Source: Bacillota bacterium
Lineage (GTDB): Bacteria; Bacillota_A; Clostridia; Christensenellales; Aristaeellaceae
Direction: 5' to 3'
DNA length: 64,000 bases
Assembly (NCBI GenBank): GCA_023421735.1
Contig: JAEZSP010000070.1
Span: 268,957-332,956 of the forward strand
Every line of letters begins with the position of its first letter. The stretch's first letter is position 1. Positions 54,830 to 63,797 of this stretch are shown in pieces. The notes under the pieces were generated by a model. It saw nothing but the letters and a program-made list of their open reading frames with translations, ran no database searches and was not told the DNA's origin. A program made the position numbers and the translations under genes.

Positions 54830-55795
54830 ATGATACGCATCAATGATTCCGGTCTGATGACCTCTTATGCCTGTTCCGCGGCGTGCGCACATTGCCTCTA
54901 CTGTTCCTGTCCGAGCGCCGCAAGTGGATTTATGGACAGGGAAACATCTGCGCGGATCGCGCAGACGCTCCGGCGAATGGGCGTCTCCTCCATGCACATC
55001 GGCGGCGGAGAACCGTTCTTAAATTTAGCATCGCTAAAGCTGAGCATCTGCGCGCTCCATGCACAGGGGATCGGCATCGATTACATCGAAACAAACGCGT
55101 TCTGGTACAAAGACGACGAGAGCGCCGCACAGATCATCCGCGCGCTCGGCGCGCCGATCATGGTCTCGGTTGACCCGTTTCACGCGGAATTTGTGCCGCT
55201 CGAACGACCGCTCAGGCTCATCCGCCTGCTGTCCGATATGCATTGGGATTTTTTTGTCTGGCAGGATCGTTACATCGAAATGCTCCTGCCCCTCGACCAC
55301 ACCAGAAAGGCAACCCGCAAGGATCTGCAACGCCTTCTGGGCGACAACTACCTCTTTGACGCCGCGCGGGCGTATGGCCTGAGCGCAAACGGGCGGGCGC
55401 TCACGCTGTTGCGCAAAAACCTGCCCCGGCATCCGGCGGAAGCATACCTCGACGATGCACCATGCCGTATTCTAAACGGACGGCACTGCCACATAGACCT
55501 CTATGGAAACTTTGTGCCGCCCGGCTGCCCCGGCATCGCAATCGAGATCGAAGACATCGCAAGCGGCGCGCCCGATCCCGAAAAATATCCCGTCGCGACG
55601 CGGCTTTTGCAGGGGGGTATCCGCACCCTTTATCAGTATGCGCGGGCATGCGGCTTCGAACCGGACGAATACGTGTCGAAGTGCGAACTCTGTTTTTTCA
55701 TCCGCGCATTTCTTTCGCGGACGCACCCCTCGCGGGATGTCGAACCCGCCTGTTTTTATCAATCCATGCGCGCGGCGTACGCGCGCGAACGATAA
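54830..55795 (+). CDS. Radical SAM protein with SPASM-like C-terminal cysteines
   Basis: 321 residues. The CxxxCxxC motif (C17-SAA-C21-AH-C24, within MTSYACSAACAHCLYC) binds the SAM-cleaving 4Fe-4S cluster, and MHIGGGEPFL is the SAM-contacting GGE motif. The C-terminal third carries more cysteines (CRILNGRHCHIDLYGNFVPPGCPG, then KCELC), like SPASM or twitch domains that hold auxiliary clusters. The substrate is unknown. It lies 12 bp before an N-acetylneuraminate lyase-like gene, so it may act on a sugar-derived compound; no precursor peptide gene is visible nearby. Confidence 0.85.
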   Translation: MIRINDSGLMTSYACSAACAHCLYCSCPSAASGFMDRETSARIAQTLRRMGVSSMHIGGGEPFLNLASLKLSICALHAQGIGIDYIETNAFWYKDDESAAQIIRALGAPIMVSVDPFHAEFVPLERPLRLIRLLSDMHWDFFVWQDRYIEMLLPLDHTRKATRKDLQRLLGDNYLFDAARAYGLSANGRALTLLRKNLPRHPAEAYLDDAPCRILNGRHCHIDLYGNFVPPGCPGIAIEIEDIASGAPDPEKYPVATRLLQGGIRTLYQYARACGFEPDEYVSKCELCFFIRAFLSRTHPSRDVEPACFYQSMRAAYARER

Positions 55796-55807
55796 GGAGA
55801 TGTGTAT

Positions 55808-56686
55808 ATGAAAGGCATTTACTCGGCACTCATGGGTATATTTGACGCGGACGGCAGCGTGAACGAAGGCGGTCAGCGCGCACTCGTGCGCCACAACATC
55901 GACCGTTGCCTCGTCGACGGTCTATATGTCAACGGCTCGACGGGTGAAACATTCCTCATGACGCAGCCGCAGCGCAAAGAGATTCTGCGCATCGTCGCCA
56001 GCGAGGCACAGGGAAAGGCGCATCTCATCGCGCAGGTGGGCGTTTTGTCCATGGACGAGCTTCTCGACATGGCCGCCTACGCGGCGGAGCTCGGCTACGG
56101 CGCCATCTCCGCCGTCACGCCCTTTTACTATAAATACACGGCTGCCGAGATCGCGCAATACTACCGCGATATCGCAGCCAAAAGCGCGTTGCCCGTCATC
56201 GCTTATTATATCCCGACCCTCTCCGGCGTCACGATGAGCGCCGCAACGCTTTCCGAAATCCTCGACATGCCGGGCATGGGCGGACTGAAGTTTACAAGTC
56301 CGGATCTCTTTGCCCTCGAACGCGTGCGCGCCGCGCAACCGGATAAGCTCATCCTCTCCGGTTCCGACGAGATGCTCCTCTCCGCAGCCGTTCTCGGAAC
56401 GGACGGCGCGATCGGCTCCACATACAACATCATGGGCCACTGGGCGAAAAAAATCTTCGCATCCGCACAGGCGGGCGACATTCTGACGGCGCGCAAGGCG
56501 CAGGGACACCTCAATTACGTCGTCGAAAAGCTCATTGCGGCGGGGCTGTTCCCCACACTCAAGGCGGTGGCGGCGCTCTACGGCGTCGAGGCCGGCGAAT
56601 GCAAAAAGCCCATGTCCCCCGTGACCGATGCCCAGCGGGCTGCGGCAGTGGAGATCAAGGACTACATCGAGAATACAGACGCATGA
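55808..56686 (+). CDS. nanA: N-acetylneuraminate lyase-like aldolase (DapA/NanA family)
   Basis: 292 residues from ATG 55808 (AAGGAGA upstream). A class I aldolase of the DHDPS/NAL family: the pyruvate-binding VNGSTGETFL, catalytic Tyr133 (AYYIPTLSG) and the Schiff-base Lys161 (GLKFTSPD). The GSTGE and YxIPxLSG forms match NanA better than DapA. The expected reaction is cleavage of N-acetylneuraminate to N-acetylmannosamine and pyruvate. NanE and NagC-type kinase genes are absent; a different kinase is coupled to it by an ATGA overlap. Another 2-keto sugar acid as substrate remains possible. Confidence 0.8.
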   Translation: MKGIYSALMGIFDADGSVNEGGQRALVRHNIDRCLVDGLYVNGSTGETFLMTQPQRKEILRIVASEAQGKAHLIAQVGVLSMDELLDMAAYAAELGYGAISAVTPFYYKYTAAEIAQYYRDIAAKSALPVIAYYIPTLSGVTMSAATLSEILDMPGMGGLKFTSPDLFALERVRAAQPDKLILSGSDEMLLSAAVLGTDGAIGSTYNIMGHWAKKIFASAQAGDILTARKAQGHLNYVVEKLIAAGLFPTLKAVAALYGVEAGECKKPMSPVTDAQRAAAVEIKDYIENTDA

Positions 56687-57564
56687 CGATGGAAACGCGC
56701 GTACGCGCGGCCATCGAGACATATACAAAAGCGCCCATTCGCGCAATCCGCCCGCTTGGCGGCGGTTTTTACGGACGCGTCTTTCTGGTCGACGCGGGCG
56801 AGCAGATCGTCGCAAAGATCTATCTTTTTTCAAACCTCGCGCAAAAAGAGGCGCTGCAACTTCGGACGCTCGCCCAGCATGCACGGATCCGGATCCCCGC
56901 GGTGTACGGTGTCTCAGACGACGCGCTTCTCATGTCGTACATCCCCGGTGAAAATGCCGGGCTCGTCCAGCAGCTTCCCAAAACCTTTCGGGCGCGCCTC
57001 GCGGAGGAGATGGTCGACAGCCTCATCGCATGGCACGACACGCGCCACCCGGCGGGATTCGGGGAACTTGACGCAAAGACATTCGCGGCGGATTGGCGGG
57101 ATTTTTATCATCCCATTGCACAAACCGTGCGCGACAAGGCGCAAATTCTCTTTGAAAAAGGGTCTCTCGACCCGGCGACCATGCGCACCTTCGACCGCTC
57201 GCTCGAACGGTATTGGGACATCTTTGCGTTGCCGATTACGGATGCGCGGCTCATCCACGGCGATTATAACACATGGAACATTCTGCTCGCCGAGGACTTG
57301 TCCCATGTGCGCGCGGTGATCGACCCCTTTGGCTGCCGCTGGGCCGATCCTGAATTCGACCTGTACCAGCTCGACAACGCGAACGGACGGATGTACGGGC
57401 TGTACGCGTTGTATGGCAAACGGCGCACGCTCAGCGACAATTACCCCCAAAAGCGCGCGTTTTACGAGGTATACACCGAGCTCAATCACTTTTACGACGC
57501 AAACGTCCCCATCGAAAAATCGAGCATCCCCGCACAGGCGGAGACGCTCGCTCAATTCCTATAA
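56683..57564 (+). CDS. Aminoglycoside phosphotransferase-fold small-molecule kinase
   Basis: 293 residues; ATG 56683 overlaps the aldolase stop as ATGA. The APH/choline kinase fold is shown by a Gly-rich N-lobe (PLGGGFYGRVFLV), an AKIY lysine, the Brenner motif LIHGDYNTWNILL and the metal-binding VIDPFGCRWADPEFDL. Such enzymes phosphorylate sugars, amino sugars, choline or antibiotics. Coupling to a NanA-like aldolase suggests an amino-sugar or related substrate; this is inference. Its 3' end overlaps the convergent amidohydrolase by 6 bp. Confidence 0.82.
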   Translation: MTMETRVRAAIETYTKAPIRAIRPLGGGFYGRVFLVDAGEQIVAKIYLFSNLAQKEALQLRTLAQHARIRIPAVYGVSDDALLMSYIPGENAGLVQQLPKTFRARLAEEMVDSLIAWHDTRHPAGFGELDAKTFAADWRDFYHPIAQTVRDKAQILFEKGSLDPATMRTFDRSLERYWDIFALPITDARLIHGDYNTWNILLAEDLSHVRAVIDPFGCRWADPEFDLYQLDNANGRMYGLYALYGKRRTLSDNYPQKRAFYEVYTELNHFYDANVPIEKSSIPAQAETLAQFL

Positions 57565-58350
57565 TCCGAAAAACCACTCGGCATTCAAGTGCAGGATCTT
57601 CTCCCGTTCCTCACCGGAGAGCCCCAATGCGCCAAAACGCGCGAGCTCTTCGCTGGGGAGCCACATGGGATAGTCCGTTCCGAAAAAAACCCTGTCCGCC
57701 CCATATGCGCGGATGATCTCGGTCGCGCGCGCGGGCGGGATCGCATAGAGGGAGCTCGACGTATCGACGTACACGTTTTTGCGGCCCGGCAACCCCGACG
57801 CAACGACTTTCTCCCACTCGCCCCAACCGCCCAAATGGGCGCAGATGGCAACCAGGTTCGGATGCCGGTCGAGCGCGTTCAGAAGCCGTGCGGGGCCTGA
57901 ATTGTCATATCGATGATCGCCCGTGTGAATCAGCATCGGCAGCTTCCCCGCCACCGCACCGATCATCCGCAGCACATTCTGGTCGTCGAGCTTGAAATTC
58001 TGGATATCCGGGTGTATTTTTACGCCCTGAAAGCCCGTGCGGACGACCTCGTCCACGGCTGTTTCCACGTCCGGCACATCGGGATGCATAGCCGCAAAGG
58101 GCACGATCCGGTCGGGATATTTCACATACGCATCCCAGATAAAATCGTTGATGGCAGCAACCTGCGCGGGCGTGGTCGCCACCGAATGCGCGCAGAAGCG
58201 GTCGATCCCCACCCGATCAAATTCACGCAAGGCCGTTGAAAGTCTGCCGTCGCAGCGCATGGGGATGTCATAAAACCTACCCACGTTGCGCGCGGCCTTC
58301 TCCGCAATTTTATCCGGGAAAATATGTACGTGCATATCAAAAATGCCCAT
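57559..58350 (-). CDS. Amidohydrolase-superfamily protein (Amidohydro_2)
   Basis: 263 residues. A TIM-barrel metal hydrolase with N-terminal HxH (MHVHIFP), a mid-barrel KIHPDIQ, IHTGDH and CAHLGG histidines, and the C-terminal Asp in RVFFGTDYPMW. The layout matches the aminocarboxymuconate-semialdehyde decarboxylase group, whose members decarboxylate or hydrolyse small acids. The specific substrate is unknown. It converges on the kinase gene with a 6-bp overlap and no terminator. Confidence 0.82.
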   Translation of the reverse strand: MGIFDMHVHIFPDKIAEKAARNVGRFYDIPMRCDGRLSTALREFDRVGIDRFCAHSVATTPAQVAAINDFIWDAYVKYPDRIVPFAAMHPDVPDVETAVDEVVRTGFQGVKIHPDIQNFKLDDQNVLRMIGAVAGKLPMLIHTGDHRYDNSGPARLLNALDRHPNLVAICAHLGGWGEWEKVVASGLPGRKNVYVDTSSSLYAIPPARATEIIRAYGADRVFFGTDYPMWLPSEELARFGALGLSGEEREKILHLNAEWFFGL

Positions 58351-58441
58351 CGGTTCCGCCTTCTTTCGATAATCATTCTAGCACCAATGCGCATCTGCTG
58401 CATCGCGCACATTGAAAGGAAATGTTATATATAAGACAAAT

Positions 58442-58466
58442 CCCGGGCGGCACATGCCGACCCGGG
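58442..58466 (-). terminator. Stem-loop after the zinc-ribbon protein gene
   Basis: CCCGGGCGGC pairs with GCCGACCCGGG (two mismatches); on the minus strand it is followed by ATTTGTCTT. Confidence 0.6.
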
Positions 58467-58501
58467 TATCATACCAACGCGCCATGGACGCGGGGTTGTC
58501 C

Positions 58502-58909
58502 CTATGCCTTTTTCCGGAACTGATTCTTGCACTTTCCGCAGGTGACCGTCACTTCGCCCACACCGCGCGGCAATTTGAGCCACGACTTGCACTTGGGGCA
58601 ACGGAAGTATTTGTATTCCTTCCGATTTTTGGAACGGTTGCGCGCCTGCGTCGCGCTGGTCTTTACACCGCCGGTCAATTCGAGATATTTTTGGTTTTCG
58701 GCGCGGCGCTTTTCGAGATTCTTGGAAAACATCCTGAAAATCGTCCAGAAGTAGAGCGCGAGGGCGACGTAGGAGATGAGACCAAGCCCTGAAATCCACG
58801 AGATCAGGTAGAGCACGATTCCAACGATCAGCAGAAACCGGGAAAGCTGATCGGAGCCATACCTGCCATACATAAACCGCGCGAACGCGTCCTTCATCCT
58901 CTGCCACAT
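58502..58909 (-). CDS. Membrane protein with C-terminal zinc ribbon
   Basis: 135 residues if the ATG at 58909 is used; the frame is open to a GTG at 58945 but no clear ribosome binding site favours either. Two close membrane helices (LSRFLLIVGIVLYLISWI and LISYVALALYFWTIF) precede a basic stretch and a four-cysteine ribbon (CPKC and CGKC, about residues 104-126). The family is uncharacterised and widespread in Clostridia, as far as I recall. It is a single-gene unit. Confidence 0.72.
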   Translation of the reverse strand: MWQRMKDAFARFMYGRYGSDQLSRFLLIVGIVLYLISWISGLGLISYVALALYFWTIFRMFSKNLEKRRAENQKYLELTGGVKTSATQARNRSKNRKEYKYFRCPKCKSWLKLPRGVGEVTVTCGKCKNQFRKKA

Positions 58910-58979
58910 GTGAATCACTCGCTTTCTGTGCTCAAATGATACCACTGAAATATCAACTCATTATGAACCGCACCCGATG

Positions 58980-59008
58980 TTTACAAATGATTCACAGAAT
59001 GCTACAAT
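58980..59008 (+). promoter_or_regulatory. Promoter of the alpha-mannosidase operon
   Basis: TTTACA (58980-58985), 17 bp and TACAAT (59003-59008), about 30 bp before the start codon. Confidence 0.7.
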
Positions 59009-59039
59009 ATCCCAGGAAGCAATGATCGGGAGGCTTAAA

Positions 59040-62000
59040 ATGAACAGAACAAGCAGGATCATACTGGATGTCAAGCTTTCGATGCTGAAGGAGCATATAT
59101 TTCTGAAAAAAACGTCCGTTTTGGACTGGTCGACCATGGAACAGCGCCATTATGCGGCATGCAAATACGAGACGACCGAGCCGTGGCGCCCCATATCGCT
59201 GGGCGATCGCTGGCTGTGCGCGGACGGACTCACCCGCCGGTTCAAGGCAACTGCGACGTTGCCTGAAGAGTTCACGGGGACGGCGGTTCTCGACATTGAT
59301 TTTGGCGGCGAAGGCCTCGTATTCATCAACGGGCAGCCCATATCCGCACTCACGAGCGCGGCCGACAGTTCCATGGAAAACCGCACGGTGCGCACGCGCG
59401 TGTACCTCGAAGGATACGTCAAACCCGGAGAGACGTTTGACATCGAGCTTGAAAACTGCCTCAACTTCATGGAGTACCGCTATCGAATCCGTACGGGCAA
59501 GGATAAAGATCATGCGGAATATCTCCTCAGGCGTGCGGACATCGCGGTCGTAGACGATGCGCTCGAACGCTACCTCTTCGATCTCGAAAATGCCATCGAC
59601 GCGCTTGATACGTTCCAAAATCCCATGGGCGCGCTTGCGGATTCAAACGCGCAGCCCAATGCGTTCATGTCCGACATGCGCATGGCCCTAAACCGCGAAG
59701 GGTATCTCGAAAAGAAGATCTATGCCGCGATCCTCAAGTCCGTCACCGCGCTCGATTTTGAAATGGGCGACGAGAGGCTGCGCGCGAGCGTCCCATCGGC
59801 TGCCGACATCCTCTCGGATGAGCTCGAGGCCATCAACTGGCAGCCGCATGCGACAGTCGTGTTCCAGGGACATTCCCACATCGACACCGCGTGGCTCTGG
59901 CCGCTCAAGGAGACGGTGCGCAAGGTTGGACGCACCATGGCGAACGTGTTCGCGCTCATGGATCGCTATCCTGATTTCACGTTCTCCGTCTCGCAGCCGC
60001 AACTGCTCAAATACCTTGAGGATTATTATCCCGCCCTGTTCGAAAAGCTCGCCAGCCGCGTGAAGGAAGGGCGCATCGAACTCGTCGGCAACGCGTGGGT
60101 CGAGATGGACGCAAACGTTCCCTCCGGTGAATCCCTCGTGCGCCAACTTCTCTACGGGCGCAATTATTTCCTCGAAAAATTCGGCAAGTGCTCCGAAGTC
60201 TTCTGGATGCCGGACGTATTCGGTTATTCGTGGGCGCTTCCGCAGATCATGGAAAAAAGCGGCGTCAAGTACTTCTATACGTCGAAGCTCGTCAACAACG
60301 ACACCAACCGCTTCCCCCACTCGCTGTTTCTCTGGCAGGGCGTGGACGGCACAAAGACCCTTTCCTACCTCCAACGGCTCAATTATAACGGCGAACTGCG
60401 CGCCAAGACCATGTACGAGATCGAGAACCTGTTCGATCAGCGCGATCTGGTGGACGAGGTTCTGATGACCATCGGCTACGGCGATGGCGGCGGCGGCCCG
60501 AATTACCAGATGTGCGAGAACTATGAACGGCTCAAAAACTTCCCGGGGCTGCCCGAGGCGCGCTTCGGAACGACGCACTCCTTCTTCGAAAACGCGAAGC
60601 TGTACCAGGATGAACTGCCCGTGTGGAACGACGAGATGTACTATGAATTCCACCGCGGTACCTATACCTCCCATGCGGACGTGAAAAGGAACAACCGCAA
60701 GGGCGAGCAGCTTCTGCGGCGCACGGAAATCGCCTGCGCGATGGCGCACGTCTATCTCGGCCACGAGTACCCGGCAAAGAAATGCGAGGACATTTACCGC
60801 CGCTTCCTCACGAACCAGTTCCACGACATACTGCCCGGCTCGTCCATCAACGAGGTCTATCGGGACGTGGCTGAAATCTACGAGGGCATCATGGCGGACG
60901 CGAACGCGCTGTTTGACGAAGCGGTCTCGACCATGAACCGCGCGCTGGGCGTCGATGAGACGCGCGTCGCGGTGTGGAACTTCCACGCTTTCCCCGTGAC
61001 GGGCGAAGTCTGCGTCGACGCGCCCGGCTTTGCGGCCATAAAGGGCATGGCATCAAATCGTGTGGACGGCAAGATCCGCTTCATCGCGGAGAATGTGCCG
61101 CCGATGGGCGTGCGGGTGTTCGAACTTGACAAGGCGGCCTCCGGCTTTGAAGGGAAGGGCACGCTCGAAAACGAGCATCTGTGCGCAGTGATCGATGAAA
61201 ACGGCCTTATCACTTCCCTCTATGACAAGGACGAAAAGCGCGAAGTGTTCGCGCCCGAGAGCCGGAATAACCTCTTACAGGTATTCGAAGACATTCCGCA
61301 CCGGGAATCCGGATGGAACATCGACATCGAGTACCAAAACAAGGAATGGGCGCTCGAGACGGCAGAATCGGTCGAAATGATCGAGGACAGCGAAGTGCGC
61401 GCGGTTGTGCGCGTGGTAAAAACCTTCCATCGCTCCACCATCACGCAGGACATCGTGCTCGCGCGCGGTGCGCGCAGGCTCGACTTCGTGACCCACGTCG
61501 ACTGGCAGGAGGAGGAGAAGATGCTCAAGGCGGCCTTCTTCCCCGACATACACGCCCAAAAGGCAACATACGAGATACAGTTTGGCGCAATCGAGCGCCC
61601 GACGCACTGGAATACGAGCTACGACCGCGCGCGCTTCGAGGTTTGTGCCCACCGTTGGGCGGATCTGTCGGAGGGCCTCTACGGCGTCAGCCTCCTGAAC
61701 GACTCGAAATATGGCTATGACATCAAGGACAATCGGATGCGGCTCACGCTTCTGCGCTCACCCAACTATCCCGACCCGATCGCCGACAAGGGCGAGCAGG
61801 AATTCACTTATTCCATTTACCCCCACGGCGGCGATTGGCGTAATGGCACCGTGCGCGAGGCGCACACACTCAACGCACCGCTCATCGCGCAGCGCGGCGC
61901 CTCCTGCGAATCGCGGGAATTCAAGCCTGAATCGTTCCTGTCGCTCGAGTCGCCGACCGCGGTCGTGGACGCCGTCAAGGGTGCGGAAGACGGCAACGGC

Positions 62001-62189
62001 ATCATCGTGCGCGTGTACGAGGCGGGCGGCGCGCGCGGAAGGGCGAAGCTCACTCTCGGCTTCGCGGCAAGCGGCGCGACCGAATGCGACCTGATGGAAA
62101 CCGACCAGAGTGAGGCCGAGATCGTCGGCGGCGCAATCGTCTTTGACATGAAGCCCTATGAGATCAAGACGTTTCGGGTAACGCTATGA
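59040..62189 (+). CDS. GH38 alpha-mannosidase
   Basis: 1049 residues; ATG 59040 follows GGGAGG at 6 bases. After an N-terminal beta domain (about 1-250) comes the GH38 catalytic barrel with zinc ligands in GHSHIDTAWLWPLKET (H280, D282) and the nucleophile Asp392 in VFWMPDVFGYSWALPQ; QFHDILPGSSI is another family motif. C-terminal beta domains complete the usual bacterial form. There is no signal peptide, so it works in the cytoplasm on imported mannosides, such as products of N-glycan breakdown. Its stop overlaps the next start (ATGA). Confidence 0.95.
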   Translation: MNRTSRIILDVKLSMLKEHIFLKKTSVLDWSTMEQRHYAACKYETTEPWRPISLGDRWLCADGLTRRFKATATLPEEFTGTAVLDIDFGGEGLVFINGQPISALTSAADSSMENRTVRTRVYLEGYVKPGETFDIELENCLNFMEYRYRIRTGKDKDHAEYLLRRADIAVVDDALERYLFDLENAIDALDTFQNPMGALADSNAQPNAFMSDMRMALNREGYLEKKIYAAILKSVTALDFEMGDERLRASVPSAADILSDELEAINWQPHATVVFQGHSHIDTAWLWPLKETVRKVGRTMANVFALMDRYPDFTFSVSQPQLLKYLEDYYPALFEKLASRVKEGRIELVGNAWVEMDANVPSGESLVRQLLYGRNYFLEKFGKCSEVFWMPDVFGYSWALPQIMEKSGVKYFYTSKLVNNDTNRFPHSLFLWQGVDGTKTLSYLQRLNYNGELRAKTMYEIENLFDQRDLVDEVLMTIGYGDGGGGPNYQMCENYERLKNFPGLPEARFGTTHSFFENAKLYQDELPVWNDEMYYEFHRGTYTSHADVKRNNRKGEQLLRRTEIACAMAHVYLGHEYPAKKCEDIYRRFLTNQFHDILPGSSINEVYRDVAEIYEGIMADANALFDEAVSTMNRALGVDETRVAVWNFHAFPVTGEVCVDAPGFAAIKGMASNRVDGKIRFIAENVPPMGVRVFELDKAASGFEGKGTLENEHLCAVIDENGLITSLYDKDEKREVFAPESRNNLLQVFEDIPHRESGWNIDIEYQNKEWALETAESVEMIEDSEVRAVVRVVKTFHRSTITQDIVLARGARRLDFVTHVDWQEEEKMLKAAFFPDIHAQKATYEIQFGAIERPTHWNTSYDRARFEVCAHRWADLSEGLYGVSLLNDSKYGYDIKDNRMRLTLLRSPNYPDPIADKGEQEFTYSIYPHGGDWRNGTVREAHTLNAPLIAQRGASCESREFKPESFLSLESPTAVVDAVKGAEDGNGIIVRVYEAGGARGRAKLTLGFAASGATECDLMETDQSEAEIVGGAIVFDMKPYEIKTFRVTL

Positions 62190-63211
62190 GAATTGACGAA
62201 CTGCTCGCGCGCTACCCCCGCGTCCATCTGACCCCGCTCCCGACGCCGCTTACCCTCATGAAAGGGCTGACGGAATACCTCGGCGGACCGCAGATATACG
62301 TGAAGCGCGACGACATCGGCTCGCTCGCCTTCGGCGGAAACAAGACGCGAAAGCTCGAATTCATCATGGCAGAGGCAGAGGCGCAGAACGCGAACGTGGT
62401 GGTAACGCTCGGCGGCGTGCAGTCGAACTGGGTGCGCCAGACGATCTCCGCCGCGCGGATGCTGGGCATGGATGCGGTGGCGGTTCTGGAAGGCGAGGAA
62501 CCGGATACGGCGCAGGGAAATCTGCTGCTCGACCGGCTCATGGGTGCGCAGCTGATTTTCCGATCCGGCATCACGCAGGAGGAGGAAGACGGCGAAATCG
62601 CATCCCGCTTCCCCATCACCGGCCCCGTAGCGGAAGAATTGCGCGCGATCGGCAAAAAGCCGTTCCTCGCACCCCTCGGCGGCGCAACGCCGATCGGCAA
62701 CCTCGGTTATCTCTCCATGGCGGGCGAACTGCTCGACCAACTCTCGGAGCAGAAGATACCGGCGACGCGCATCGTGCTCGGCACGGGCACGGGCGGTACG
62801 CAGGCGGGCATGGCGCTCGGTCTTCGGATCGCAAAGTCCGCGATCCGGCTCTCGGGCATCTCGGTCAGCAGGCATACGCGCCCAAAGGAAGAGGAAATCG
62901 CGGAATTTTGCAACGACTCCATGGCACACTACGGAATCGACGAGCGCTTTACATCCGAGGACATCGACGTAAACTACGATTATGTCGGTAAAGGTTACGG
63001 CGATGCGACGCCGGAGTCCGTCGAGGCGGTTCGGCGCGCGGCGCGACTCGACGGACTGATCCTCTGCCACACCTACGCGGGCAAGGCGCTCGCGGGACTG
63101 ATCGGCGAGGTCAAAAGCGGTCGCTACGCAAAGGACGAAGCCATCGTCTTCGTCCATACGGGCGGCGGCGTCGCGGATTTCGCACATGGAGATTTGTATT
63201 TGAAATCATGA
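62186..63211 (+). CDS. PLP-dependent D-cysteine desulfhydrase / ACC deaminase family
   Basis: 341 residues of the tryptophan-synthase-beta fold. KRDDIGSLAFGGNKTRKLEF holds the PLP lysine, followed by TLGGVQSNWVRQTISAARMLGM and the phosphate-binding VLGTGTGGTQAGM. These segments match D-cysteine desulfhydrase (DcyD), which releases sulfide, pyruvate and ammonia from D-cysteine; the relatives 1-aminocyclopropane-1-carboxylate deaminase and L-cysteate lyase cannot be excluded. It is translationally coupled to the mannosidase by a 4-bp overlap. Confidence 0.87.
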   Translation: MRIDELLARYPRVHLTPLPTPLTLMKGLTEYLGGPQIYVKRDDIGSLAFGGNKTRKLEFIMAEAEAQNANVVVTLGGVQSNWVRQTISAARMLGMDAVAVLEGEEPDTAQGNLLLDRLMGAQLIFRSGITQEEEDGEIASRFPITGPVAEELRAIGKKPFLAPLGGATPIGNLGYLSMAGELLDQLSEQKIPATRIVLGTGTGGTQAGMALGLRIAKSAIRLSGISVSRHTRPKEEEIAEFCNDSMAHYGIDERFTSEDIDVNYDYVGKGYGDATPESVEAVRRAARLDGLILCHTYAGKALAGLIGEVKSGRYAKDEAIVFVHTGGGVADFAHGDLYLKS

Positions 63212-63225
63212 CAAGGAGGCGCATC

Positions 63226-63732
63226 ATGAAGGAATTGAAGTTTCAGGACGCAATGGGGACGATTCAGGAGAAGCTCCAGCACGGCGGCGTTTTTCTGACC
63301 GTCGCGGGCGAACCCGCGAACACGATGACCATCGGATGGGCGACCATGGGCTTTTCCTGGAACAGGTCGATCTTTGTCTGCCTCGTCAGACCGCAGCGGC
63401 ATACCTATCCCCTGCTCGTGAAAGCGGGCGAATTCACCGTCAGCACGCCCACGCGCCAACCGCTCAAGGCGGAGCTTGCCTTCGCGGGCAGCAAGTCCGG
63501 GCGCGACTACGATAAGTTTTCCGGACATGGCCTGACCGCCCAGCCCGGCATCGCCGTCGCAGCGCCCATCGTTGCAGAGTGCGGACTGCATCTCGAATGC
63601 AAGGTGCTTCTGACACAGGACATGACAGGAGATCGCATGGATCCGGCCATTATGCAAATGGGCTATCCCGCAGGCGATTACCATACCATGTTCTGGGGCG
63701 AAATTGTCAAATGCTACTCCACGGACGACTAA
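63226..63732 (+). CDS. Flavin reductase-like FMN-binding protein
   Basis: 168 residues from ATG 63226 (AAGGAGG upstream; an in-frame ATG at 63208 lies within the end of the previous gene). It shows the split-barrel flavin-binding fold: FLTVAGEPANTMTIGWATMGFSWNRSIFVCLVRPQRHTYPLL and a later FAGSKSGRDYDKF. The family includes flavin reductases and uncharacterised flavoredoxin-like electron carriers. Last gene of the operon, followed by a terminator. Confidence 0.87.
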   Translation: MKELKFQDAMGTIQEKLQHGGVFLTVAGEPANTMTIGWATMGFSWNRSIFVCLVRPQRHTYPLLVKAGEFTVSTPTRQPLKAELAFAGSKSGRDYDKFSGHGLTAQPGIAVAAPIVAECGLHLECKVLLTQDMTGDRMDPAIMQMGYPAGDYHTMFWGEIVKCYSTDD

Positions 63733-63755
63733 CAAAAAAAAGCCATCCAGAAGAA

Positions 63756-63786
63756 TCGCGCGGCGCTAAAAGCCGCGCGACTTTAT
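63756..63786 (+). terminator. Intrinsic terminator of the mannosidase operon
   Basis: TCGCGCGGC pairs with GCCGCGCGA across GCTAAAA and is followed by CTTTATT. Confidence 0.82.
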
Positions 63787-63797
63787 TGTACTCCGAA

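Noticed and set aside
56683..57564. Aminoglycoside resistance kinase
   Set aside because: Only the general APH fold is shared. The start overlaps a sugar-acid aldolase gene, which indicates a metabolic kinase.
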